A stretch of DNA of 64,000 nt, taken from positions 3,286,001 through 3,350,000 of the forward strand of contig OY759762.1 of the NCBI GenBank assembly GCA_963662645.2. Direction: 5' to 3'. Position numbers and translations under genes: made by a program. Under the pieces are notes generated by a model, which had not been told where the DNA came from, did no database searches, and saw only the letters and a list, made by a program, of their open reading frames with translations. Shown one piece after another: positions 50,439 to 58,301 of this stretch. Origin of the DNA: Aldehydirespirator sp963662645. Its GTDB lineage: Bacteria; Actinomycetota; Acidimicrobiia; Acidimicrobiales; Aldehydirespiratoraceae. Position 1 is the first letter of the stretch. Every line of letters starts with the position of its first letter.

Positions 50439-50786
50439 ATGAACCCCACCGATCTCGTTGATGCGCAGAGCCTTCGCGACGACATTCCCGAGTTCCAGCC
50501 GGGCGACACCGTCCGCGTGCATGTGCGGGTGGTGGAGGGAAACCGGGCCCGCACCCAGGTGTTCGAGGGCATCGTCATCCGGCGTCAGGGCAGCGGCGTG
50601 CGCGAGACCTTCACCGTGCGGAAGGTGAGCTTCGGCGTGGGGGTAGAGAGGACGTTTCCCGTGCACACCCCGGTCATCGACCGCATCGAGCGCGTCACCC
50701 GGGGCGATGTTCGCCGAGCGAAGCTGTACTACCTGCGCGACCGCGTCGGCAAGGCGGCCAAGGTCAAGGAAAAGCGCTATCGCTGA
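50439..50786 (+). CDS. rplS: 50S ribosomal protein L19
   Basis: 115 residues, normal length. FQPGDTVRVHVRVVEGNR, FEGIVIRRQGSGVRETFTVR and RRAKLYYLRDRVGKAAKVKE are conserved bL19 segments. Last ribosomal gene of the group. Confidence 0.97.
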   Translation: MNPTDLVDAQSLRDDIPEFQPGDTVRVHVRVVEGNRARTQVFEGIVIRRQGSGVRETFTVRKVSFGVGVERTFPVHTPVIDRIERVTRGDVRRAKLYYLRDRVGKAAKVKEKRYR

Positions 50787-51165
50787 GCGGGCGACCGGTG
50801 CCGCGCGTCGGAGTGGCCGATCACCGGACCGTTCGAAGCAGGCACGCGGGGCTTGGGGTGAGCGCAGGGCGGCCCGCTGGTACCGCGAGGCCGGCTACGA
50901 GATCCTGGACCGGAACTGGAGGGCCCGCTCTGGCGAGCTGGACTTGGTCCTGTTCCGCGACGGCGAGATCGTGTTCTGCGAGGTGAAGGCGCGCCGCTCG
51001 GACCGTTTCGGATCACCGGCCGAGGCGGTGGACCGGCGCAAACAGATCCGCATACGGTCGCTGGCCGCTCAATGGCTGGAGGCCAACGGCCGCCGGGGCC
51101 GGGTGCGCTTCGATGTGGCCACCGTCACCGGCGTCGACGTATATGTGATCGAGAACGCCTTCTAG
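50707..51165 (+). CDS. yraN: YraN/UPF0102 endonuclease-like protein
   Basis: Conserved sequence starts near 50845 (ARGAWGERRAARWYREAGYEIL) and has RNWRARSGELDLV, FCEVKARRS and the RFDVATV end, the nuclease-like fold of UPF0102. The only standard start in frame is an ATG at 50707, 80 bases inside rplS, giving 152 residues with a non-conserved lead; usual YraN is about 120. A non-standard start or a small sequence error near 50800 would explain this. Function in the cell is uncertain; DNA repair or recombination has been proposed, and comM-dprA-xer follow nearby. Confidence 0.85.
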   Translation: MFAERSCTTCATASARRPRSRKSAIAERATGAARRSGRSPDRSKQARGAWGERRAARWYREAGYEILDRNWRARSGELDLVLFRDGEIVFCEVKARRSDRFGSPAEAVDRRKQIRIRSLAAQWLEANGRRGRVRFDVATVTGVDVYVIENAF

Positions 51166-51170
51166 CGCCG

Positions 51171-51274
51171 TGTATCCCTCTCCTATTCGCTGCGACCGGA
51201 GGGCCGCTCGGGCCACGGCCTCGCTGAACGCCTCGTCGGAGTGCTAACGGATCGCCCCTCACCCGCTCGGCCTC
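51171..51274 (+). repeat. Dispersed element, copy D (partial, rearranged)
   Basis: CTATTCGCTGCGACCGGAGG, GGGCCGCTCGGGCCACGGCC and the end CCCGCTCGGCCTCTGG match the family, but the first third is missing and the part after CCTCGC diverges. Its end forms the last codons of the convergent zinc-ribbon-like gene. Confidence 0.65.
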
Positions 51275-51465
51275 TGGCCGCGCCGGTCCCAGCACCCCCG
51301 GTGCCAGTGGCGACGCAGGTCGGGTGCCTCTACGGGCACCACCACGTAATGGCCGGTTCCGGCCGGGATGGTCCGGTTGCAGTTGGGGCAGATGTAGTCC
51401 TTGGCCGCCCGGTACGACTGGATGAAGCGGACCTCCACCGTCCCTAGTCGCTCCGGGTCGTCCAC
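51259..51465 (-). CDS. Small Cys/His protein, probable zinc ribbon
   Basis: 68 residues from a GTG at 51465. YICPNCNRTIPAGTGHYVVV followed by RRHWHRGCW gives C-x2-C, then H-x-H-x3-C, likely one zinc site. I recall similar small proteins (AAKxYxCPGC...HWHxxCW) as common in Actinobacteria near yraN-type loci, with no known role. It starts 4 bases after the stop of a 36-residue membrane peptide gene, so the two form a mini-operon. Its C terminus is written by the repeat element D. Confidence 0.7.
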   Translation of the reverse strand: MDDPERLGTVEVRFIQSYRAAKDYICPNCNRTIPAGTGHYVVVPVEAPDLRRHWHRGCWDRRGQRPSG

Positions 51466-51469
51466 GGGC

Positions 51470-51580
51470 TCAACCCAGCAGCGCCCACACCACCAGGGCG
51501 ATGGCCACGAGCAGTCCCGCGGCCACGAAGACGAGATCGGAGGGTCGCCGCCGGTGGGGGCGCGTGGGGTCGAATCCCAT
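51470..51580 (-). CDS. 36-residue single-helix membrane peptide
   Basis: ATG at 51580, stop at 51470-51472. The sequence starts MGFDPTRPHRRRPSDL and ends with one hydrophobic helix of about 20 residues (LVFVAAGLLVAIALVVWALL), inside-positive. GATACT (51587-51592, minus strand) ends 6 bases before the ATG, so it has a leaderless promoter. The zinc-ribbon-like gene follows after 4 bases. Unknown function. Confidence 0.6.
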   Translation of the reverse strand: MGFDPTRPHRRRPSDLVFVAAGLLVAIALVVWALLG

Positions 51581-51586
51581 GGCGCA

Positions 51587-51592
51587 AGTATC
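51587..51592 (-). promoter_or_regulatory. -10 box GATACT of the small membrane peptide gene
   Basis: GATACT, 6 bases, ATG at 51580; same leaderless geometry with a G at the first position. Confidence 0.35.
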
Positions 51593-51605
51593 GTTGCACG
51601 GCGAT

Positions 51606-51715
51606 CCGCCCGCACCTCATCGCACCGTGCCAGCCGCCGACTCCCGCACCTCATTGCACCCTCCGCCACCTGATTCCGCACCTAATCGCACTGTGCCCGC
51701 CGACTCCCGGACGTC
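51606..51715 (+). repeat. Degenerate direct repeats upstream of the cytochrome c gene
   Basis: The motif CGCACCTMATYGCACYGTGCC with a nearby CCGCCGACTCCC recurs two to three times, imperfectly, between 51606 and 51715, and GCCGACTCCCGCACC appears again inside the cytochrome gene at about 51736. It may be regulatory or slippage-derived. No promoter is clear. Confidence 0.45.
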
Positions 51716-51722
51716 ACGTGCC

Positions 51723-52091
51723 ATGCTCCGTTGCCGCCGACTCCCGCACCGCCTGCTGCCGGCGGCCTTGATCGCGGCGATCGCCGCGCTCGGTGCCTGC
51801 GCGGCCGACGGTGTGCCGGAGGTTCCCGTCGGCCCGGACGGTTACCGGGACCAGGAGTTGGTGGCGGGGCGGCAGGTCTATATCGACCGCTGCGCCAACT
51901 GTCACGGCAACGACGGAGGCGGGGGACGGGGCACGGAGCTATCGGACGGCCGGATGATCACGCGATATCCCGACATTGGCGACCAGGTTGAGATCGTCGC
52001 CGCTGGTGTGCGGTCCATGCCCGGCTTCGCCGAGGCGCTAGATGATGGAGAGATATTGGCTGTAGTCAGGTACACACGAGAAGTACTATAG
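51723..52091 (+). CDS. Cytochrome c lipoprotein
   Basis: 122 residues from the ATG at 51723. A signal sequence with the lipobox LGAC (Cys about 27) is followed by a single class I cytochrome c domain with the haem site CANCH and a later MPGF methionine as the probable axial ligand. Small soluble-type domains like this carry electrons to oxidases or dehydrogenases at the outer face of the membrane. No oxidase genes adjoin. Confidence 0.88.
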   Translation: MLRCRRLPHRLLPAALIAAIAALGACAADGVPEVPVGPDGYRDQELVAGRQVYIDRCANCHGNDGGGGRGTELSDGRMITRYPDIGDQVEIVAAGVRSMPGFAEALDDGEILAVVRYTREVL

Positions 52092-52092
52092 T
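52087..52092 (+). promoter_or_regulatory. Possible -10 box TATAGT of comM
   Basis: TATAGT overlaps the cytochrome c stop and lies 83 bases before the comM ATG, which has CGGAGG upstream. Confidence 0.35.
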
Positions 52093-52174
52093 TACCTACT
52101 CTCTGCGCATGACGCACGGCTAGCCGCCAGCCGAGCAATGACGGCCTCCACTCCAACGACCACCGGAGGCCGCA

Positions 52175-53686
52175 ATGCTCGCTACCGTCCGCTCCGCCAC
52201 CCTCGTCGGCGTGTGGGGCCATCCCGTCTCAGTCGAGGTCCATGTCGCCGACGGGCTGCCGGGGTTCACCGTCGTGGGCCTGCCCGACGCCTCCTGCCGG
52301 GAGGCCCGAGACCGGGTCCGGGCCGCCATCGTCTCCAGCGAGCTGCGCTGGCCGATGAAGCGCATCACCGTCAATCTGGCCCCGAGCGACGTCCCGAAGT
52401 CGGGGGCCGGTCTCGACCTGGCCGTGGCCGCCGGGGTGCTCGTCGCCGACGGCCAGCTCCAAGCGTCGTCGATCGCCGATGTCGGCGTGCTTGGCCAGCT
52501 GGGGCTCGACGGCTCGGTGCGACCGGTGCCCGGAGCGCTGCCGCTGGTCGATGCCATGGACAACTCGTCGATCGTGGTGGCCGCCCGCGACAGCGCGGTG
52601 GCCGAGTTGGTGGCACCGGGGCGGGTCCGGCCGGTCGCGGCGCTCAAGGAAATGGTCGAGGCCATGGCCGGTGCCAAGCCCTGGCCCGACCCGCCTGCGC
52701 CTCGATCCGTCCCAGCCGTCGAGCCGGAGCCCGACCTCTCCGACATCGCGGGCCAGCCGCTGGCCCGGTGGGCGCTGGAGGTGGCCGCAGCCGGCGGTCA
52801 TCACCTGCTTCTGGTCGGGCCTCCGGGCGCGGGCAAGACGATGCTGGCCCGCCGCCTCGTGGGAGTGCTGCCCGACCTGTCGCCCGAACAGTCCCTGGAG
52901 GTCACCCGGGTCCATTCGGCGGCCGGGCTGGCCCTGCCCGACGGCCTGGTCACGCGGCCCCCGTTCCGGGCGCCCCACCACTCGTCTTCGATGGCCGCCC
53001 TGGTGGGCGGGGGCACCGCCAGGGCCAGGCCGGGGGAGGTGAGTGCGGCCACCGGAGGCGTGCTGTTCCTCGACGAGCTCGGCGAGTTCGCGCCGTCGGT
53101 GCTCGACGCCCTGCGCCAGCCGCTGGAGGAGGGCATGATCCGGGTGGCCCGCTCCCAGGGGATGGTCGAGCATCCGGCCCGGTTTCTGCTGGTGGCCGCC
53201 ATGAACCCCTGCCCGTGCGGCGCGGGCGGCACGGTCGGCTGCCGGTGCGCTCCCGGGGCGCTGGCCCGCTACCAGCGCCGCCTCTCGGGCCCCTTCGTGG
53301 ACCGGCTCGATCTGGTGGTCCGGGTGGACCGCCCCGACCCGGCCGACCTGCTCGACGCCGGGCCGGGCATCCCCAGCGTCGAGGTCGCCGAGCGGGTGGC
53401 CGCAGTGCGGGCCCGGGCCCGTGAGCGGGGCGTGGGCAGCAACAGCGAGCTGTCCGGGTCGGATCTGGAGCGTTACGCCTCGCTCGACCGGGCCGCCACC
53501 GAAGTGTTGCGGGCCGCCCTGGCCGAGGGCCGTCTCAGCGCCCGAGGTCTGCGCCGGGTGCGCACCGTGGCGCGCACGATCCGCGACCTCGAGGACGGCG
53601 ATCACGAGCTGCGGGCCGTCGACGTGCTCGCCGCCCTGTCGCTGCGGATGCGTCTCGACGGAGCGGGAGGCCTGGTCCATGGGTGA
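52175..53686 (+). CDS. comM: YifB/ComM-family AAA+ ATPase
   Basis: 503 residues. The N-terminal Lon-protease-like domain (1-170, GLPDASCREARDRVRAAI) is followed by an AAA+ domain with GPPGAGKTMLARRL, FRAPHHSSS (Mg-chelatase-like), FLDELGEF (Walker B) and the zinc-binding CPCGAGG/GCRC loop, and a C-terminal Mg_chelatase_C region (SARGLRRVRTVARTIRDLE). ComM helps branch migration during natural transformation and homologous recombination. dprA starts inside its last codons (8-base overlap). Confidence 0.95.
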   Translation: MLATVRSATLVGVWGHPVSVEVHVADGLPGFTVVGLPDASCREARDRVRAAIVSSELRWPMKRITVNLAPSDVPKSGAGLDLAVAAGVLVADGQLQASSIADVGVLGQLGLDGSVRPVPGALPLVDAMDNSSIVVAARDSAVAELVAPGRVRPVAALKEMVEAMAGAKPWPDPPAPRSVPAVEPEPDLSDIAGQPLARWALEVAAAGGHHLLLVGPPGAGKTMLARRLVGVLPDLSPEQSLEVTRVHSAAGLALPDGLVTRPPFRAPHHSSSMAALVGGGTARARPGEVSAATGGVLFLDELGEFAPSVLDALRQPLEEGMIRVARSQGMVEHPARFLLVAAMNPCPCGAGGTVGCRCAPGALARYQRRLSGPFVDRLDLVVRVDRPDPADLLDAGPGIPSVEVAERVAAVRARARERGVGSNSELSGSDLERYASLDRAATEVLRAALAEGRLSARGLRRVRTVARTIRDLEDGDHELRAVDVLAALSLRMRLDGAGGLVHG

Positions 53687-54815
53687 GGTCAGCGCGACGC
53701 CGACTAGCCGAGGCGTGCACGCCGCCGCGCTGGCCTCGCTGCCACGAGCGACGCCGCGGCGGCTTGAGCGACTGCTCCGCAAGCAGGATCCGGCCAAGGT
53801 CTGGAGGAAGGTGGAGACGGGCCAGATGGCCAAGTGGGTGGCTGGCGAGGAGCTTCACGATGTCTGGAGGGACCATGCCCGCGGCACCGACCTCGCCGCG
53901 GTCGCCGAACAGCTCGAATCGCTCGACGCGTGGGTGACCACCCCGGCCAGTCGCCAGCATCCGCTCGCGGTCATCTACGATCTCGATCCGGCACCGATCC
54001 TGTTCCGCCGCGGCCGCCTGCCCGACCCGACGGCGCCGGCCGTGGCCATCGTGGGCACCCGGCGGTGCACCCCCACGGGACGCTCGGTGGCGACGGAACT
54101 GGGCTCGGGCCTGGCCGCGGCCGGGGTGACCGTGGTGTCGGGCCTCGCCCTGGGGATAGACGGTGCCGCCCACCGGGGCGCCCTGGCCGCGGACGGCGCA
54201 CCCGTGGTCGGCGTGGTCGGCAGCGGCCTAGACGTTGTGTACCCGAGAGGCAACCGCGATCTGTGGGAAGCGGTGAGCGCGGCCGGAACCCTGCTCTCGG
54301 AGGCGCCTCTGGGTGCCGAGCCGGAGGGCTGGCGCTTCCCGGCTCGCAACCGGCTGCTGGCCGCGCTGGCCGATGTGGTCGTGGTGGTCGAGTCCAAGCG
54401 AGCGGGCGGCTCCATGCACACGGTGGAGGAGGCCATCCGGCGCGAGGTCACGGTCATGGCCGTGCCCGGCTCGGTTCGCAACCCGGCCGCGGAGGGCACC
54501 AATCTGCTCCTGAGCGAGGGCTGCGCTCCGGCCTGCTCCACTGAGGACGTGCTAGTCGCTCTGGGACTGGCGACCGGCGGCACCATGCTGTCCCGCATTG
54601 CCGCGGGCTTGGACCCGGTGCCTGGCCGGGCGGAAATCGAGAGCCTCGACGGGCTTCAGAAGAAGCTGTTCGACCTCCTCGATGACGGCCCGATCAGCCT
54701 CGACACACTGGTGCTGCGAGCCGGGGCGACCGCGCCGGAGGTGCTGGTCGCGGTCGAGGGCCTCGAGCGCCTCGGACTGCTAGCCCGCGACGGCGCCCGG
54801 GTGATGCGGGCCTGA
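53679..54815 (+). CDS. dprA: DNA processing protein DprA
   Basis: 378 residues. The Rossmann-like DprA core (about 115-320) has VAIVGTRRCTPTG, SGLALGIDGAAHRGAL and FPARNRLLAALADVVVVVE, and a C-terminal winged helix (DLLDDGPISLDTLVLRAG) completes the family layout. It loads RecA onto incoming single-stranded DNA. It is coupled to comM; together they suggest competence or recombination functions, though no comEC/comEA is in the window. Confidence 0.95.
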   Translation: MGEVSATPTSRGVHAAALASLPRATPRRLERLLRKQDPAKVWRKVETGQMAKWVAGEELHDVWRDHARGTDLAAVAEQLESLDAWVTTPASRQHPLAVIYDLDPAPILFRRGRLPDPTAPAVAIVGTRRCTPTGRSVATELGSGLAAAGVTVVSGLALGIDGAAHRGALAADGAPVVGVVGSGLDVVYPRGNRDLWEAVSAAGTLLSEAPLGAEPEGWRFPARNRLLAALADVVVVVESKRAGGSMHTVEEAIRREVTVMAVPGSVRNPAAEGTNLLLSEGCAPACSTEDVLVALGLATGGTMLSRIAAGLDPVPGRAEIESLDGLQKKLFDLLDDGPISLDTLVLRAGATAPEVLVAVEGLERLGLLARDGARVMRA

Positions 54816-54891
54816 GGTCGGCAGAGCTGGCTTGACCAACGGGGAACGCGCGACGGGCTTACGTGCCAACCGGCCGATTGGTGTGGACAAC

Positions 54892-54897
54892 TAGACT
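54892..54897 (+). promoter_or_regulatory. -10 box TAGACT of the xer gene
   Basis: TAGACT, 6 bases, GTG at 54904; leaderless spacing. Confidence 0.5.
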
Positions 54898-54903
54898 CAG
54901 ACT

Positions 54904-55782
54904 GTGGACAACTGGGGCTTGAGTGTCTGGCTCGATTCGCTCAGCGGTGTGGCCGACTCCACCCGAGCCGTGTATGCCCGGGACGCGGCCGCCTTCGCTG
55001 GATGGTTTGCCGACGCGGGTGTGAGCGGTCCCGGGTCGGTGGATCGCAGGGCTGTGCGGAGCTACTTGGCCGATCTGGGTGCCAACCGCTACGCAGCCCG
55101 CACCATCACTCGCAAGGTGTCGGTGCTGCGCCGCTACTTCGACTGGGCTAGGCGCACCGGCAGGATAGAGGTCGACCCGACGCTCGGGCTGGCTGCGCCG
55201 CGGGGGCCGTCGAGGCTCCCGCAGGTGCTCAAGGACGACCACATCCGAACCCTGATCGACAAGCCAGCCCGAGCCGGGGACGACGACGCCCGCGACGCCC
55301 GCGACCTGGCCATGGTCGAGCTGCTGTACGGAAGCGGCCTGCGGGTGAGCGAGCTGTGCGGCCTCCGCTACGAGGACTTGGACCTGGCCCGGGGCGAGGT
55401 CCGCGTCTGGGGCAAGGGTTCCAAGCAGCGCCTGGTGCCGCTCAGCGATCCTGCCGTATCTGCGATGCGAGCCTGGCTGAAGGGTCCTCGCGGCACGTTC
55501 GTCACCGCGGACACGCCCGCGGACATGATCTTCCTGAACCAGCGGGGTCGTGCCATCACTCCCCGAGACGTGCGCCGGGTGATCGACCGCCGCAGCGTGG
55601 TGCCGACCCATCCCCACGCCCTGCGCCACACGTTCGCCACCCACCTGCTCGACGGCGGCGCCGACCTGCGGGCCGTGCAGGAGTTGCTGGGCCACGCCGA
55701 CATCGCCACCACCCAGATCTACACCCACGTCAGCCGCGAGCGCCTGCGCGAAGTGCACCGGGCATCGCATCCCAGGGCCTAG
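54904..55782 (+). CDS. xerC: Tyrosine recombinase XerC/XerD
   Basis: 292 residues, the Xer length. The SAM-like N-terminal domain covers 1-95. Catalytic residues are Arg147 (GSGLRVSE), Lys171/174 region (WGKGSKQR), His238 and Arg241 (HALRHTFATHLL), His264 (LGHADIATT) and the nucleophile Tyr273 (IYTHVS). Xer enzymes resolve chromosome dimers at dif. The place after dprA favours XerC, but C and D cannot be told apart with certainty. A full copy of the dispersed repeat begins at the base after its stop codon. Confidence 0.9.
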   Translation: MDNWGLSVWLDSLSGVADSTRAVYARDAAAFAGWFADAGVSGPGSVDRRAVRSYLADLGANRYAARTITRKVSVLRRYFDWARRTGRIEVDPTLGLAAPRGPSRLPQVLKDDHIRTLIDKPARAGDDDARDARDLAMVELLYGSGLRVSELCGLRYEDLDLARGEVRVWGKGSKQRLVPLSDPAVSAMRAWLKGPRGTFVTADTPADMIFLNQRGRAITPRDVRRVIDRRSVVPTHPHALRHTFATHLLDGGADLRAVQELLGHADIATTQIYTHVSRERLREVHRASHPRA

Positions 55783-55905
55783 GAGGCCGAGCGGATAGGC
55801 GAGCGAATCCGGTTCATACGGGCGAGGCCGTGGCCCGAGCGGCCCGTGAGCGCAGCGAACAAGAGCGGGAAACACCCTGCCGCGACGCTACAGGCCGTCA
55901 CCTAT
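55783..55905 (-). repeat. Dispersed element, copy E (full length, inverted)
   Basis: On the minus strand it reads ATAGGTGACGGCC to CGCCTATCCGCTCGGCCTC, nearly the same as copy C through CCCGCTCTTGTTCGCTGCGC and GGGCCACGGCCTCGCCCGTA. It abuts the xer stop codon. The opposite orientation shows that it is a mobile or dispersed unit and not part of one tandem duplication. Confidence 0.85.
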
Positions 55906-55979
55906 CCGCGCTGCCCCTAGGTCGTCGCGGACTAGTTTGGGCGCTGGTGACTGACCACCACCCCGAGCAAGGTCCCGGA

Positions 55980-58295
55980 ATGACCGAGCCTGCGGGGACC
56001 GCCGAAGACGACACTGCCGTTCTCACCGCAGCGCTGTTGTCGGAGGAATCGGCCCGCCGCGACGCTCAGGCCCGCGCCAGTGAGCAGGTGCTCTTCGCTG
56101 ACGACCTTCTGCCGGGGGTCGGCGACGAGGAGATGCCGCTGCGCGAGGGCCTCAAGATGGGCGGTGCTTTCACCTTCATCGTGCTGCTTGTGCTCAACAG
56201 CCTCGACGAGCTCGAACAGGCCGCCATGGCCGTGCTGGCCCCCGACATCCGTGACACCTTCGGTGTCTCCGATGGCACGATCACCTTCATAGCATCTGCC
56301 TCAGCCGCCTTCGTGGTGCTGGGCGCCTTCCCGATGGGCTGGCTGGCCGACCGCATCAGGCGAGCGCCGATCGTCGGGATTGCCAGCGCGGTGTTCTCTG
56401 GGATGGTGTTCCTCTCGGGCTTCGCGGTGAACGCGTTCATGCTGTTCTGCACCCGCTTCGGCGCCGGCATCGCCAAGTCGAACACGATCCCGGTGCACAG
56501 CTCGCTGCTGGCCGACACCTATCCCATCGGGGTGCGGGGCCGCATCGGCGGGCTCAACCACTCCACCGGCCGGGCCGTGGCCGCCATCAGCCCGATCGCG
56601 GTAGGCACCGTGGCGTGGGTCGCCGGCGGCGACGAGGGCTGGCGGTGGGCGTTCTTCTTGCTGGGCCTGCCGGTGGCGGTGTTCGCCGTGGCCGCCTTCC
56701 GGATCCCCGAACCGACCCGGGGCCAGTGGGAGAAGACGAGCGTCCTCAGCCAGGTGATCGCCGACCCCGACCCCGCTCCCATCTCGGTGGAGGCCGCCTT
56801 CGCCCGGCTGCTCAGGATCCAGACGGTCAGAGCGGTGCTGTTCGCGTTCGTCGCTCTGGGTTTCGTGCTGTTCACGATCCCCGTGCAGTCCAGCCTGTTC
56901 CTGGAGGACGAGTTCGGTCTCGGCACGTTCGGGCGGGGGGCGGCTACCTCGGTGGCTGGTTTCGCCGCGGCCGTCGTGTTGCCGGCGGTGGGGCTGCGCT
57001 TCGATCGGCTGTACCGCCGCGACCCGTCCTTGACTCTGCGGCTGATCGGGGGACTGCTGCTGCCGACCTCGGTCCTGGTGCCGCTGCAGTTCGCCATGCC
57101 CAACGAGTACCTGTTCGTGGCGGTGGACGTGCCCCGCACCGTGCTGTCGGCAGCCGCGTTCGCCATGGTCGCTCCGGTGGTGTGGTCGATCGTGCCCTAC
57201 CGGCTGCGAGGCCTGGGCTCAGCGTTGATCACCCTGTTCATCTTCCTGTTCGGCGCAGTGGGCGGATCACTGGTCGCAGCGTTCCTCGTCGACTCCTACG
57301 GGGTGCAGACCGCAGTGACCGTGCTGGCCCTCCCGGCGGTAACTGTCGGCTCGCTGTTCTTGATCCGGGGCTCGCTGTCGATCAAGCACGACCTGTCGAT
57401 GGTGGTCGCCGAACTCACCGAGGAGCTGGCCGAACACGACCGCAGGCGCATCGACCCGGAGTCCACTCCGGCGCTGCAAGCCAGCAACATCGACTTCAGC
57501 TACGGCGCCGTGCAGGTGCTCTTCGACGTCTCCTTCGAGGTGGCTCAGGGCAAGACCTTGGCCCTGCTCGGCGCCAACGGCGCGGGCAAGTCGACAGCGT
57601 TGAGCGTGGTCACCGGATTGTTCACGCCCGAGCGGGGCGAGATCCGCATGCACGGGCGCTCGATCACCTACACCACGCCGGAGCAGCGCTCCGCGATGGG
57701 TGTGCAGATGCTGCCCGGCGGGCGGGGGGTGTTCCGCGAGCTGAGCATCGAGGACAACCTTCGCATCGGCGCCTACAAGTTCCGGCGGGACTCCGCCGAC
57801 GTGCAGCGGCGCATCGATCGGGTGGTCGAGATGTTTGAACAGCTCGAGGGCCGTCTCGGTGAGCGAGCCGGCGACCTCTCCGGCGGGCAGCAGCAGATGC
57901 TGGCGCTGGCTCGGGTGATGATGCACGACCCCGAGATCCTCATCATCGACGAGATGAGCCTCGGTCTGGCCCCCACCATTGTCCAAGACCTCGTGGCCGG
58001 ACTCCAGCGACTGCGTGCGGCTGGGCAGACGATGATCATCGTGGAGCAGTCGCTCAACCTGGCGCTGTCGCTGGCCGACGACACCGTGTTCCTCGAGAAG
58101 GGCGAGGTGCGTCACTCCGGGCCCGCCCGGGATGTCATCGAGCGGCCCGAACTGATGCACGCAGTGCTGTTCGGCGCCGGTGCCGACCCGGCGCCGGGTG
58201 CTGCCGGCGACGCCGGGGCCGGCAGCACAGGCTCCGCCGGCGGCACCGGGGCCGACAGCACCGAATCGTCGTCCGACTCGGGCAACGGAAGCTGA
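55980..58295 (+). CDS. Fusion of an MFS transporter with a LivF-like ABC ATPase
   Basis: 771 residues from the ATG at 55980 (a GTG at 55947 is possible). Residues about 60-480 are a 12-helix MFS domain with MGWLADRIRRAPIVG as the loop 2-3 motif. A linker leads to an ABC ATPase (about 497-735) with GANGAGKST (531-539), MLPGGRGVFREL, LSGGQQQMLALARVMM (about 633) and IIDEMSLGLAP, closest to LivF of branched-chain amino acid importers. The tail is a Gly/Ser/Ala-rich stretch. There is no stop or frameshift between the domains. The next gene supplies LivH-LivM-LivG, so this ATPase probably completes that importer; what the MFS part carries is unknown. Confidence 0.93.
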   Translation: MTEPAGTAEDDTAVLTAALLSEESARRDAQARASEQVLFADDLLPGVGDEEMPLREGLKMGGAFTFIVLLVLNSLDELEQAAMAVLAPDIRDTFGVSDGTITFIASASAAFVVLGAFPMGWLADRIRRAPIVGIASAVFSGMVFLSGFAVNAFMLFCTRFGAGIAKSNTIPVHSSLLADTYPIGVRGRIGGLNHSTGRAVAAISPIAVGTVAWVAGGDEGWRWAFFLLGLPVAVFAVAAFRIPEPTRGQWEKTSVLSQVIADPDPAPISVEAAFARLLRIQTVRAVLFAFVALGFVLFTIPVQSSLFLEDEFGLGTFGRGAATSVAGFAAAVVLPAVGLRFDRLYRRDPSLTLRLIGGLLLPTSVLVPLQFAMPNEYLFVAVDVPRTVLSAAAFAMVAPVVWSIVPYRLRGLGSALITLFIFLFGAVGGSLVAAFLVDSYGVQTAVTVLALPAVTVGSLFLIRGSLSIKHDLSMVVAELTEELAEHDRRRIDPESTPALQASNIDFSYGAVQVLFDVSFEVAQGKTLALLGANGAGKSTALSVVTGLFTPERGEIRMHGRSITYTTPEQRSAMGVQMLPGGRGVFRELSIEDNLRIGAYKFRRDSADVQRRIDRVVEMFEQLEGRLGERAGDLSGGQQQMLALARVMMHDPEILIIDEMSLGLAPTIVQDLVAGLQRLRAAGQTMIIVEQSLNLALSLADDTVFLEKGEVRHSGPARDVIERPELMHAVLFGAGADPAPGAAGDAGAGSTGSAGGTGADSTESSSDSGNGS

Positions 58296-58301
58296 GCCGC
58301 G

